DNA of 14,677 nt from JAPHTQ01 sp050287105 (GTDB lineage: Bacteria; Pseudomonadota; Gammaproteobacteria; Thiohalomonadales; Thiohalomonadaceae): assembly GCA_050287105.1 (NCBI GenBank), contig JBNKBG010000061.1, positions 1 through 14,677 of the forward strand, in the 5' to 3' direction. The first letter of the stretch is position 1, and the number at the start of each line of letters is the position of its first letter. The notes under the pieces were generated by a model, which saw nothing but the letters and a program-made list of their open reading frames with translations, was not told the origin of the DNA and searched no databases. Position numbers and translations under genes: made by a program. Shown here piece by piece: positions 1 through 6,984 of this stretch.

Positions 1-283
1 CCATGCGCGCCACCAGCGGGCTATGGCAATGGTTCAGGGCCGTGTTCATGGCGCCGACCACCCCCTGGTGTCCCGGCTGGAGCAGTTGAATACGCGAATC
101 GTGCTGCATCCGTTGCTTGAGTAATTCAGCAGAGTGATCGCTTGAGCCATCATCCACCGCGATCAGAGTGAAGTTCTCCAGGGTCTGCTGCTGGATCGAG
201 TCGAGGGTTTCACTCAGCGTCGCGGCGGCGTTGTAAAACGGCAGTACGACGGTGACCGGCGTGTGATGGGTGTTGTTGCTCAC
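1..283 (-). CDS. Glycosyltransferase family 2, N-terminal part (runs off the window)
   Basis: This reading frame on the minus strand is cut by the window edge, so only the first 94 residues are seen. It opens with a GTG codon at 283-281 preceded by GGAAAG at 292-287, which is a close ribosome binding site; no other start codon lies in frame just upstream. The protein reads VTVVLPFYNAA near residues 9-19, then IAVDDGSSD about 30 residues later. That is the typical start of a GT-A fold: a nucleotide-binding beta strand followed by the DDGS/DxD-like acidic motif that helps bind the UDP-sugar. Such enzymes transfer a sugar to a polysaccharide, lipid or protein acceptor at the cytoplasmic face of the membrane. 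The acceptor and sugar cannot be told from this part. It is divergent from the thioredoxin-like gene at 357. Confidence 0.85.
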   Translation of the reverse strand, partial: MSNNTHHTPVTVVLPFYNAAATLSETLDSIQQQTLENFTLIAVDDGSSDHSAELLKQRMQHDSRIQLLQPGHQGVVGAMNTALNHCHSPLVARM

Positions 284-356
284 GTGCTTTCCACTTATTG
301 ATTCTGTCGATGGTAACGCAGCTTGATACAATGATGCGCTGATATCTGGAGTCACT

Positions 357-863
357 ATGTTAAGCCGTATCCGAAAGCGCCTGCCAAAACTCATGCTTGA
401 GCTGCTTGTTCTGTTGTTGCTGGTATGGGCAATGGAGGCATTTCTTACGCGTCATGCAGCCAGTGGTGTGGCGCCGGGGTTTACCGCGCAGACGATCCAG
501 GGTGAGGGGTTCGAATTGGCAGCGTTGCGTGGTCACCCTGCCGTAATCCACTTCTGGGCCAGTTGGTGTCCCGTCTGTGAGCTGGAGCAGGGCACGATAG
601 ATGCGCTGGCAGATGATTACCCCTTTATCAGTGTGGCTATGCAGTCCGGGAGTGAGGAGGAGGTGCAGGCCTATCTTAACTCAGAGGCTGTGGACTATCC
701 GGTGGTGAATGACCCGCAGGGTGAGCTATCGCAGCGATATGGGGTGAGTGCGGTACCGGCTACCTTTGTTATCGACGCCAATGGCACGGTGCGTTTTGTA
801 ACCCGCGGCTATACCAGCGGCCCCGGTATACGGTTGCGCCTCTGGCTCGCCGGCTTGTTCTAG
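357..863 (+). CDS. Membrane-anchored thioredoxin-like protein (TlpA/ScsD type)
   Basis: A 168-residue protein starts at ATG 357 with GGAG at 348-351, five bases upstream. Residues 1-12 are basic (RIRKRLPK), and residues 13-30 form one hydrophobic segment, so the protein is probably anchored in the inner membrane with its thioredoxin domain in the periplasm. The domain holds FWASWCPVC with the redox pair C71 and C74, and the cis-proline loop VPATF with P134. This is the layout of TlpA/ResA/ScsD thiol-disulfide exchange proteins. CPVC in place of CGPC is common in the TlpA/ScsD group. It likely reduces or oxidises disulfides in exported proteins. Its partner is unknown: the divergent glycosyltransferase and the downstream metY give no clear clue. 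About 80 bases separate it from metY, so co-transcription is possible but unproven. Confidence 0.85.
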   Translation: MLSRIRKRLPKLMLELLVLLLLVWAMEAFLTRHAASGVAPGFTAQTIQGEGFELAALRGHPAVIHFWASWCPVCELEQGTIDALADDYPFISVAMQSGSEEEVQAYLNSEAVDYPVVNDPQGELSQRYGVSAVPATFVIDANGTVRFVTRGYTSGPGIRLRLWLAGLF

Positions 864-942
864 TCCCACCCTTGGCGCTTCCTGTTTTTTGCGGCACACT
901 GGTTCTCCATTCCCATAACGACAATATCAATGGAGCGCCGTG

Positions 943-2217
943 ATGAAACAGGAAACTATCGCCCTGCATGCGGGGTATAGCAGCGAGCCGACCACCAAGG
1001 CCGCGACCACACCGATCTATCAGACCACCTCCTATACCTTCGACAACACGCAGCATGGTGCCGACCTGTTCAATCTGGCCGTACCCGGCAACATCTACAC
1101 CCGAATCATGAATCCGACCACGGCGGTACTCGAAGCGCGTATGGCAGAACTGGAGGGGGGCATCGGTGCTCTTGGCCTGGCTTCCGGTATGGCGGCGATC
1201 ACCTACGCGATCCAGTGCATCACCCGTGTCGGCGATAACATTGTCAGTACCAGCCAACTCTACGGCGGTACCTATAACCTGTTCGCCCACACCCTGCCGA
1301 ATCAGGGGGTCGAGGTGCGCTTCGCCTCTTTTGATGATTTGGCCGGGCTTGAGTCGAAGATCGACGACAGGACCAGGGCGCTATTCTGCGAGTCCATCGG
1401 TAACCCGGCAGGCAATGTGGTCGACATCGAGGCGCTGGCAAAGATCGCCCATAAGCACGGGATTCCGTTGATGGTCGATAATACGGTGGCGACGCCGATG
1501 CTTTGCCGTGTCTTCGATCATGGTGCGGATATCGCCATCCACTCGCTGACCAAATATATCGGTGGCCACGGCACCTCCATCGGCGGTGTGATCGTCGACT
1601 CGGGCAAATTCGACTGGGCGGCAAATAAGGCACGCTTCCCCATGCTCAATGAACCGGATGCCTCCTATCATGGTGTGGTCTATACCGAGGCGCTCGGAGC
1701 AGCCGCCTTTATCGGTCGTTGCCGCGTAGTACCTCTGCGTAATACCGGTGCGGCGCTGTCACCGTTTAACGCCTTCACCATCATGCAGGGGCTGGAGACG
1801 CTGGCACTGCGCATGGAGCGTCACTGCGAAAATGCATTGGAAGTTGCGCGTTACCTGGAAGGCCACAAGCAGGTGGAGTGGGTGAAATATGCGGGTCTGC
1901 AATCCAGTCCCTATCATGCGCTATGCCAGAAGATCACCGACGGCAGGGCCTCCGGTATTCTCAGCTTCGGCATCAAGGGTGGCGAAGCGGCGGGAGCAAA
2001 GTTTATCGATGCGCTGCAATTGATTCTGCGTCTGGTGAACATCGGTGATGCCAAGTCGCTGGCCTGTCACCCTGCCTCTACCACTCATCGCCAGTTGAGT
2101 CCGGAGGAATTGAAGACCGCTGGTGTTAGTCCAGAGATGGTGCGTCTATCAATAGGCATTGAGCATATTGATGACATCATTGCCGATATTGAACAGGCGT
2201 TGGCCGCGGCGAAGTGA
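943..2217 (+). CDS. metY: O-acetylhomoserine sulfhydrylase (aminocarboxypropyltransferase)
   Basis: A pyridoxal-phosphate enzyme of the Cys/Met metabolism family that makes homocysteine from O-acetylhomoserine and sulfide, or methionine with methanethiol, in the cytoplasm. The start ETIALHAGY, the block IYTRIMNPTT (residues 51-60), SGMAAITYAI and the PLP lysine K204 in HSLTKYIGGHG are all typical of MetY. The C-terminal block SLACHPASTTHRQL is the usual substrate carboxylate-binding region. Its 424 residues match the family length (about 425-430). A GTG at 940 is also in frame, but GGAG at 932-935 sits seven bases from ATG 943, so ATG is preferred. It gives direct sulfide assimilation without cystathionine. 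A related family member such as O-succinylhomoserine sulfhydrylase (MetZ) is less likely, because MetZ is usually shorter (about 400 residues). Confidence 0.93.
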   Translation: MKQETIALHAGYSSEPTTKAATTPIYQTTSYTFDNTQHGADLFNLAVPGNIYTRIMNPTTAVLEARMAELEGGIGALGLASGMAAITYAIQCITRVGDNIVSTSQLYGGTYNLFAHTLPNQGVEVRFASFDDLAGLESKIDDRTRALFCESIGNPAGNVVDIEALAKIAHKHGIPLMVDNTVATPMLCRVFDHGADIAIHSLTKYIGGHGTSIGGVIVDSGKFDWAANKARFPMLNEPDASYHGVVYTEALGAAAFIGRCRVVPLRNTGAALSPFNAFTIMQGLETLALRMERHCENALEVARYLEGHKQVEWVKYAGLQSSPYHALCQKITDGRASGILSFGIKGGEAAGAKFIDALQLILRLVNIGDAKSLACHPASTTHRQLSPEELKTAGVSPEMVRLSIGIEHIDDIIADIEQALAAAK

Positions 2218-2238
2218 TTACATGTCGATGGTGTCAGT

Positions 2239-2277
2239 CAAAGGGGAAAGGGAGCCGCATACGTACATTCCCCTTTG
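2239..2277 (+). terminator. Hairpin after metY, possible terminator
   Basis: A perfect 10-base inverted repeat, CAAAGGGGAA (2239-2248) and TTCCCCTTTG (2268-2277), lies 21 bases after the metY stop with a 19-base loop. There is no clear T run after the stem, so it may be a weak terminator or an mRNA 3'-end hairpin. The rest of the 170-base gap before the sulfotransferase gene (2278-2387) shows nothing that I can assign except an AGAGG ribosome binding site near 2373-2377. Confidence 0.45.
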
Positions 2278-2387
2278 TGATGCGGGTATCGGTTGAATTC
2301 ATGCGGTATGATCATTACTGCATTGTGTGGCCGGGCGTCTACAAGGGACATTTCTCGCCCTGCGCATGAAATAGAGGTTTTCCCTAC

Positions 2388-3227
2388 ATGGTACATTTTT
2401 TGTACGAACTATTTCCGGGTATTCGAGTACGAAAACATTTTACTATCAGACTTGGCAAGCAGACCCTTGTCTATGCCTATGTCCGTAAAAATGCCTGTTC
2501 AGCATTCAAGAAATTGTTTGTTGGAGAGAGTTTGTATGCCGAACAATGTCCGGCATGTGATCCTCTCGGCTTGATGGGGCGTTTTCACAAAACACGTGGA
2601 CGTGATTTGTTGAGGGACGATGTCCTTACTATGGCCGTGTTGCGAGATCCTTACGCAAGATTGGTATCGCTCTACCTAAACAAGTTTATTGTGCGCTCTG
2701 GCAATGAAGATATTTTCGCCAACTACGCCAGGTTGACAGGACGTAATCCAGAAAAGGCTACATTTCATGACTTTTTGACCGGTTATGTTGACCGTTTCTC
2801 ATTCAGGCAGCTCGATTGCCATCTTATTCCACAGGTCGCACATCTCGGACATTTTGTGTACAACAGCCCTGTGCGCTTTGAATTTCTGTTTGATGATCTA
2901 AAACGCGCGCTTGGTGAAGAGTATGCCGAGAAATATTTCAGGAAAAAGATCAATGCAACTGTCTATGCAGATGAGGCAGATGATTCGGGATACAGCTGTA
3001 TTACACCACCTAATGAGTTGACTGAGGTGTATAAAAAAACAGGACGGGTTCCGTCACACAAGAATTTTATGTGCGATGCACTGGAAAATACCATTAAGAC
3101 AAGGTATAGCGATGATCTCGTTATTGTCGAATCTTTAAATAGTGACTATCTGAAGTGTCATGCCAATGAGATGCCGTTATTGCAGGCGCATATCCCCATG
3201 AAAAGAGTGACGGAATTTTTCCGCTAA
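2388..3227 (+). CDS. PAPS-dependent sulfotransferase (carbohydrate sulfotransferase type, Sulfotransfer_2)
   Basis: A 279-residue protein that should transfer a sulfate group from PAPS to an acceptor, probably a sugar. Residues 30-44 read AYVRKNACSAFKKLF, which matches the 5'-phosphosulfate loop (K34, S38). Residues 84-97 read VLRDPYARLVSLYL, the 3'-phosphate-binding block with R86 and S94. HLIPQ at 145-149 resembles the H-x-x-PQ motif seen in Sulfotransfer_2 proteins. No signal peptide is evident, so it is cytoplasmic unless the hydrophobic stretch near the start anchors it. The start is ATG 2388 with AGAGG ten bases upstream. The gene is clearly richer in A+T than its neighbours (a sampled line at 2401-2460 is 24/60 GC), which suggests acquisition by transfer. 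It stands alone. The glycosyltransferase at the window's left edge hints at surface polysaccharide genes nearby. Confidence 0.8.
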   Translation: MVHFLYELFPGIRVRKHFTIRLGKQTLVYAYVRKNACSAFKKLFVGESLYAEQCPACDPLGLMGRFHKTRGRDLLRDDVLTMAVLRDPYARLVSLYLNKFIVRSGNEDIFANYARLTGRNPEKATFHDFLTGYVDRFSFRQLDCHLIPQVAHLGHFVYNSPVRFEFLFDDLKRALGEEYAEKYFRKKINATVYADEADDSGYSCITPPNELTEVYKKTGRVPSHKNFMCDALENTIKTRYSDDLVIVESLNSDYLKCHANEMPLLQAHIPMKRVTEFFR

Positions 3228-3237
3228 GTGCGACTGT

Positions 3238-3274
3238 TGTACTGGCCGTCTATCTTAGACGGCGTACCAGTACA
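3238..3274. terminator. Bulged hairpin between the convergent sulfotransferase and trhA genes
   Basis: The inner stem is GCCGTCTA (3245-3252) and TAGACGGC (3256-3263) with a three-base loop. An outer stem pairs TGTACTG (3238-3244) with CAGTACA (3268-3274), leaving a four-base bulge at 3264-3267. It lies just after the sulfotransferase stop and overlaps the last codons and the stop codon of trhA. It could end transcription from both sides, but neither side has a T run, so a role as a two-way terminator or RNA 3'-end structure is an inference. Confidence 0.5.
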
Positions 3275-3911
3275 CCGCAAAGTAGTGACAGGTCGTACCT
3301 GCGATAACAAACAGATGCCACACCGCATGGCCGTACTTCAGACGTGCATCGAAGACATAGAACAGTACACCGATGGTGTAGGCGAGCCCGCCCGCCAGCA
3401 ACCAGAGCAATCCTTCCTTCGGAACCAGAGTCAGCATCGGTTTGATCGCAACCACAATTGTCCAGCCCATCAGTAAATAGAGGGCGACATAGAGGAAATT
3501 GTGTTTGCCTTTGAATACTACCTTCAAGGTAATACCGACAAGCGTCAGTCCCCAGATAACTCCAAAGATCGACCAGCCCCAACTGCCACTGAGTACCCCA
3601 AGAGTGAAGGGGGTGTAGGTGCCTGCAATAAGAAGAAAGATCGCCGAGTGTTCGATGGCGCGAAAAACACGCTTGGCAGTGCTCTCTGGAAAGGCGTGAT
3701 AGAGGGTGGAACCAAGATAGAGCACGATCATTGAAGCGGCGAAGATACTGACACCGGTGATAAAACCGGCGTCACCCACCTTTACCGCCTGTTGCAACAG
3801 GAACGGAATACCGACCAGTACGGCAGCCAGCCCAAGGCCATGGCTGACACTGTTGGCGACTTCCTCACCTGTTGTCTGCTCACGATCAGGAAAGGAAAAA
3901 AGTTTGCGCAT
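3255..3911 (-). CDS. trhA: TrhA / hemolysin III family membrane protein (PAQR superfamily)
   Basis: A 218-residue integral membrane protein with seven likely membrane segments. The conserved family motifs are present: EEVANSVSHGLG near residues 16-27, LYHAF in the second segment, IEHSAIFLLIAGTYTPF in the third, and HAVWHLFVIAGTTCHY at the C-terminal end. The histidines and the acidic residues near these motifs are the expected metal-binding set of the CREST/PAQR superfamily, to which E. coli YqfA (TrhA) belongs. Members are linked to membrane energetics and lipid state; true haemolytic activity is not established for most. ATG 3911 has AGGGG five bases upstream. It sits downstream of the rubredoxin-reductase gene on the same strand, but a 14-base-pair hairpin lies between them, so it is probably a separate unit. 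Confidence 0.9.
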   Translation of the reverse strand: MRKLFSFPDREQTTGEEVANSVSHGLGLAAVLVGIPFLLQQAVKVGDAGFITGVSIFAASMIVLYLGSTLYHAFPESTAKRVFRAIEHSAIFLLIAGTYTPFTLGVLSGSWGWSIFGVIWGLTLVGITLKVVFKGKHNFLYVALYLLMGWTIVVAIKPMLTLVPKEGLLWLLAGGLAYTIGVLFYVFDARLKYGHAVWHLFVIAGTTCHYFAVYWYAV

Positions 3912-3950
3912 GACTGCCCCTGTTTACGTTTGCAGTCCATGGAGCGTATA

Positions 3951-3991
3951 ACGTTGCCGTAGCAGAGTAAAGGTGCTTGCTACGGCAACGT
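3951..3991 (-). terminator. Perfect 14-bp hairpin after the rubredoxin-reductase operon
   Basis: ACGTTGCCGTAGCA (3951-3964) pairs perfectly with TGCTACGGCAACGT (3978-3991) around a 13-base loop. It begins ten bases after the stop codon of the rubredoxin/reductase gene when read on the minus strand. It has no T run (TATACGCTCC follows), so it may act as a Rho-assisted end or as a barrier to 3' decay. A weak sigma-70-like -10 (TTATAC) for trhA lies at its edge. Confidence 0.6.
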
Positions 3992-4000
3992 GATGTTTAG

Positions 4001-5383
4001 CTACAAATTAATTCTGCGGTAGTGATCGCCGGCATCCGATGCCATAGCGTCACTGAGGGCAAAACCAACCACATTTGTTGCCTGGTTTATTTCAAAGTGA
4101 TAGCCACGTTTTTCATTTTCGACCATCTTCCAGGCATCGGTGGCGATCTCGCCACGGGGTCGACAGACACTGATCGGCATACTCTGGGTTTTGACCTTGA
4201 CCATCGGTGGGATAGGCATAAAGCGTTCGTGCTCTCCCATCAGGCTGGCAGCTATCGCCTCAGACTGGCGGCGTATTGGTTCAATGAAGGCAAACAGTTG
4301 TCCGTCAAGTGAGGCGCAGTCACCCAGTGCATAGATGTCTGCATCAGAAGTCTGCATGTCATTATTAACGGCAATCCCCGCATCTACGCTCAGACCACAC
4401 TTTTCAGCAATATCAGTATTGGCCACAAGTCCGGCGGCTGAGATCACCAAATCGGTAGTGAATGAACTGCCGTCCGAGAGTGATGCGGTGAAACCGGAAT
4501 CCCCGTTATCGATGCTGGTCATGGTAGCGCCGAAACGCCAGGTGACACCCTTGGTCGCCAGTCGATTTTGTAGTTCAGTCGACATCGCCTCAGGTAACAG
4601 TTCGGCCAATGGCCGTTGCCCGGGATCGACAACGGTGACCTGATAACCTGCATGATTAAGATCGTCAGCAAATTCACAACCTATTAGTCCAGCGCCAAGA
4701 ATGGTTACCTCTTTTACCTCATTCGCCAGACGCTGCTGCATTTGGTTGAATGAGGCCAGATCATTGACGCGTAGAATGGTGTCGGCAGCATTGCCATCAA
4801 TTTTTAGTTCACGTTGATGGGCGCCTAATGCCAGGATCAGTTTGCCGTAAGTGATGCCACCCCTGGCGGTGGTGAGTCGTTTGCGAGCACGATCGATTTT
4901 TAATACGCGAACCTGGGTCTGCACCTCCAGGCCAAGCTCGTTGGCCCGGCTGATGGCATCGGTTTCGACCAGATCATTGGCGCTACGTCCCTGAGAAGTT
5001 GCGAGGGAAATAGCTGGCTTGGGATAGATTAATCCCTGGCAGGCGCTAAGCAGCAGTATCGGACTTTCTGCATCGCGTCGTCGAATCGCTTCGGCAACGG
5101 ACCAGCCTGCGTAACCGGCACCGATGATCACGATATAGTCGCTACCGCCTTTACTATTACGTGACTGACTCTGTGCTCGTTGTACGCTAGTCGATACTGT
5201 CGGTGCATCAGGAAGCAGTCGCAGATCGCGTTTGGTCAAACCGCAGAGAGGACACTGCCAATCATCGGGAATATCCTGATATCTGGTTCCTGCTACCAAA
5301 CCAGAATCAGGGTCGCCTTTGGCTTCATCGTAGATGTAGCCACAGGCATCGCAAATCCAGCGTAAATAGGCAGTGTCATTCAT
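4001..5383 (-). CDS. Rubredoxin fused to an FAD/NAD(P)H rubredoxin reductase
   Basis: A 460-residue fusion. Residues 8-52 form a complete rubredoxin, with iron ligands C11 and C14 in WICDACGY and C44 and C47 in WQCPLCG. A polar linker (about 58-81) leads to a pyridine-nucleotide disulfide oxidoreductase-type flavoprotein: the FAD-binding motif VIIGAGYAGW (85-94), the NAD(P)H-binding GXGXXG in ILGAGLIGCEFA (228-239), and the second FAD motif DIYALGDCA (349-357). Electrons should flow from NAD(P)H to FAD to the rubredoxin iron, then to an acceptor. The obvious candidate acceptor is the flavoprotein encoded upstream in the operon, but this is inferred. ATG 5383 has a strong GGAGGT six bases upstream, overlapping the end of the DUF302 gene, and only two bases separate the two genes, so translation is probably coupled. 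It is the last gene of the osmC operon. Confidence 0.92.
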   Translation of the reverse strand: MNDTAYLRWICDACGYIYDEAKGDPDSGLVAGTRYQDIPDDWQCPLCGLTKRDLRLLPDAPTVSTSVQRAQSQSRNSKGGSDYIVIIGAGYAGWSVAEAIRRRDAESPILLLSACQGLIYPKPAISLATSQGRSANDLVETDAISRANELGLEVQTQVRVLKIDRARKRLTTARGGITYGKLILALGAHQRELKIDGNAADTILRVNDLASFNQMQQRLANEVKEVTILGAGLIGCEFADDLNHAGYQVTVVDPGQRPLAELLPEAMSTELQNRLATKGVTWRFGATMTSIDNGDSGFTASLSDGSSFTTDLVISAAGLVANTDIAEKCGLSVDAGIAVNNDMQTSDADIYALGDCASLDGQLFAFIEPIRRQSEAIAASLMGEHERFMPIPPMVKVKTQSMPISVCRPRGEIATDAWKMVENEKRGYHFEINQATNVVGFALSDAMASDAGDHYRRINL

Positions 5384-5385
5384 GA

Positions 5386-5766
5386 TTACACCTCCGGCAC
5401 AAAGCCAAGGATGGTATTGAAAATAGTGTCCAGTTCCTGCGCAACTTCCATCAAAGCTTGTGAAGCGTAGGAGCTAAAGACATCTGAAGGCAGTCGGCAT
5501 GCAACATGGGTTTTGCCGTCTTCATCATAAACGTGGATTCGCAGCGGAATGTCATGCCCCGCCGCCTTGCAGGCTGACCAGACGCGAATAGCGAAATCGG
5601 GACGGAAAATTTCCAGGATCTGATCCGCCGGTACCTCTTTACCGATTTTGGCAGCGTTGGCCTGGCCGTTAATATGCGCAACCACACGCATGTTTGCAGC
5701 CTCGACGCCTTCGAGCAGTTTTGCTATCGACTCATCTGCGCTGAGTGTTGAGATAAATGTTTTCAT
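5386..5766 (-). CDS. DUF302 domain protein
   Basis: A 126-residue soluble protein. The middle shows the DUF302 pattern: a helix, then a conserved IGKEVPADQILEIFRP stretch, then IPLRIHVYDEDGKTHVA, matching the family's LPLRVLVYEDxDGK block. Single cysteines occur near AC-KAAGHD and VACRL. The function of DUF302 proteins is poorly known; some sit next to redox or sulfur genes. I chose ATG 5766 over the in-frame GTG at 5769 because AGGA (5776-5773) is six bases upstream. It is the third gene of the osmC operon, preceded by a perfect GC-rich hairpin and coupled to the rubredoxin-reductase gene, so it may help or accept electrons from that pair. That is inference. Confidence 0.82.
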   Translation of the reverse strand: MKTFISTLSADESIAKLLEGVEAANMRVVAHINGQANAAKIGKEVPADQILEIFRPDFAIRVWSACKAAGHDIPLRIHVYDEDGKTHVACRLPSDVFSSYASQALMEVAQELDTIFNTILGFVPEV

Positions 5767-5790
5767 CACTTTTCCTGTTCACGGTTAATG

Positions 5791-5815
5791 ACGGGGAGGG
5801 TAACTCCCTCCCCGT
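5791..5815 (-). other. Intercistronic GC-rich hairpin inside the osmC operon
   Basis: ACGGGGAGGG (5791-5800) and CCCTCCCCGT (5806-5815) form a perfect 10-base-pair stem with a five-base TAACT loop. It lies in the 58-base gap between the flavoprotein stop and the DUF302 start. No T run follows on the minus strand, so it is more likely an attenuator, RNA-processing or mRNA-stability element that lowers the level of the two downstream genes than a full terminator. Confidence 0.6.
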
Positions 5816-5824
5816 TGAGTGCCG

Positions 5825-6955
5825 TTAAGCGGCTTGAGCCAACCGATCCAGCTCCTTACGCAGGTGCTTGATTGCCGGTGTCACAATGGCAATGAAGTAG
5901 GACTCGCGCAATTTGCGTTGTGCCGCTGCTGCTTTCAGGTAACCTTTGGCACCGGTATGCAGCATGGCCGACTGCGATGCACGCAGCGCCAACTCACCTG
6001 CCGCCAGGCGTACTTGCAGAATGTCGTGGAAAAACTCATCCGATGTTTTGTATGGGTCTTCCGCTAGTGCAAGTACCGCATCGACGGCGTCATCCAGTTC
6101 TGCCTGAAGCTCATCAGGACGGTCATCCAGATAGCCATTCACGTGACCCAGCAGCGGTTCCACCTCACGACAGAGATCGATACAGGACTGAATGTTGCCC
6201 ACGCCCATACCAAATTGCAGCAGCACAATCCCAGCACGAGTGCGCTTGAGGAATGCGGCGCCGTCATCATCGATAACCATATCGTCGGGGATAAACACAT
6301 CCTCAAAGATACAGGCGAAGGTACGGGTGCCTTCCAGCGCGGTAAAGTGTGCTGACTGACGCAGGCTAAAACCGTCGCTGGAGCAATCCACCAGAGCCAT
6401 AACCGAACGCCCCGGCTGATCTTCAAGACCGAAGAGGGTGCCGAATACATGTTTTTCGCCAAGGTTGGATACCCATGGCAGAGTGCCGTTGACCACGTAT
6501 CCACCGTCGACACGTTTGCCACTCAGACGCAACTCTTCGATACCGGCAAAGGCCTTCATGGTGTTGGACATACCGGTTCCGGCGAGCACTTCACCACTGG
6601 CAACTTTATCCAGCCAGTTTTCACGTACCACGGGATTTGCCGCATTTTGCAGATACCAGGCACAGGTATCCTGGCACCAGACAGTAAAACCAGTGGACAT
6701 ACACTCGTGTGACACGGCAGCCATCACCTGAATGGTCGCTGCAAGATCGGTTTTACCGTCGGCACGAGTAGCTGGCAGATGGTGATGAAACGCACCGATT
6801 GGCCCCAATTTCTTCAGCACCTCTTCGGGGTAATAACCCTCAAGATCGATTTTCACGGTAAGGGGTTTCAAATCCTGTTCCACAATCGCACGGGTTTTGT
6901 CTAGCAGTTCATCCAATGCTAACGGCGGCTCAGGGTAGTTGGTAGATTGGCTCAT
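5825..6955 (-). CDS. Acyl-CoA-dehydrogenase-fold flavoprotein, possibly not a dehydrogenase
   Basis: A 376-residue protein with the three-part layout of the acyl-CoA dehydrogenase (ACAD) superfamily. The N-terminal helical domain runs to about residue 120. The middle beta domain contains GEVLAGTGMSN (121-131) and YVVNGTLPWVSNLG (153-166), which correspond to the flavin-contacting segments. The C-terminal helical domain ends with LRASQSAMLHTGAKGYL and AQRKLRESYF. The family's catalytic glutamate in the C-terminal EGT-type segment is not present: the aligned stretch reads IAIVTPAI (356-363). Related ACAD-fold enzymes lacking it include flavin-dependent monooxygenases such as DszC/SfnC. ATG 6955 has GAGGAG eight bases upstream; an in-frame GTG at 6964 overlaps that site and is rejected. 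It lies 29 bases after osmC, so it is surely co-transcribed. The electron partner may be the rubredoxin-reductase. Confidence 0.82.
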   Translation of the reverse strand: MSQSTNYPEPPLALDELLDKTRAIVEQDLKPLTVKIDLEGYYPEEVLKKLGPIGAFHHHLPATRADGKTDLAATIQVMAAVSHECMSTGFTVWCQDTCAWYLQNAANPVVRENWLDKVASGEVLAGTGMSNTMKAFAGIEELRLSGKRVDGGYVVNGTLPWVSNLGEKHVFGTLFGLEDQPGRSVMALVDCSSDGFSLRQSAHFTALEGTRTFACIFEDVFIPDDMVIDDDGAAFLKRTRAGIVLLQFGMGVGNIQSCIDLCREVEPLLGHVNGYLDDRPDELQAELDDAVDAVLALAEDPYKTSDEFFHDILQVRLAAGELALRASQSAMLHTGAKGYLKAAAAQRKLRESYFIAIVTPAIKHLRKELDRLAQAA

Positions 6956-6984
6956 GCTAAGCACTCCTCTTCATCTATGCCGTA

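Noticed and set aside
298..332. A sigma-70 promoter (TTGATT ... TACAAT) before the thioredoxin-like gene
   Set aside because: TACAAT at 327-332 is a fair -10, but the TTGATT is 23 bases away, too far, and no other -35 fits.
2293..2574. A 93-residue open frame overlapping the sulfotransferase start
   Set aside because: It overlaps the sulfotransferase frame, which carries both PAPS-binding motifs. No family or ribosome site supports the short one.
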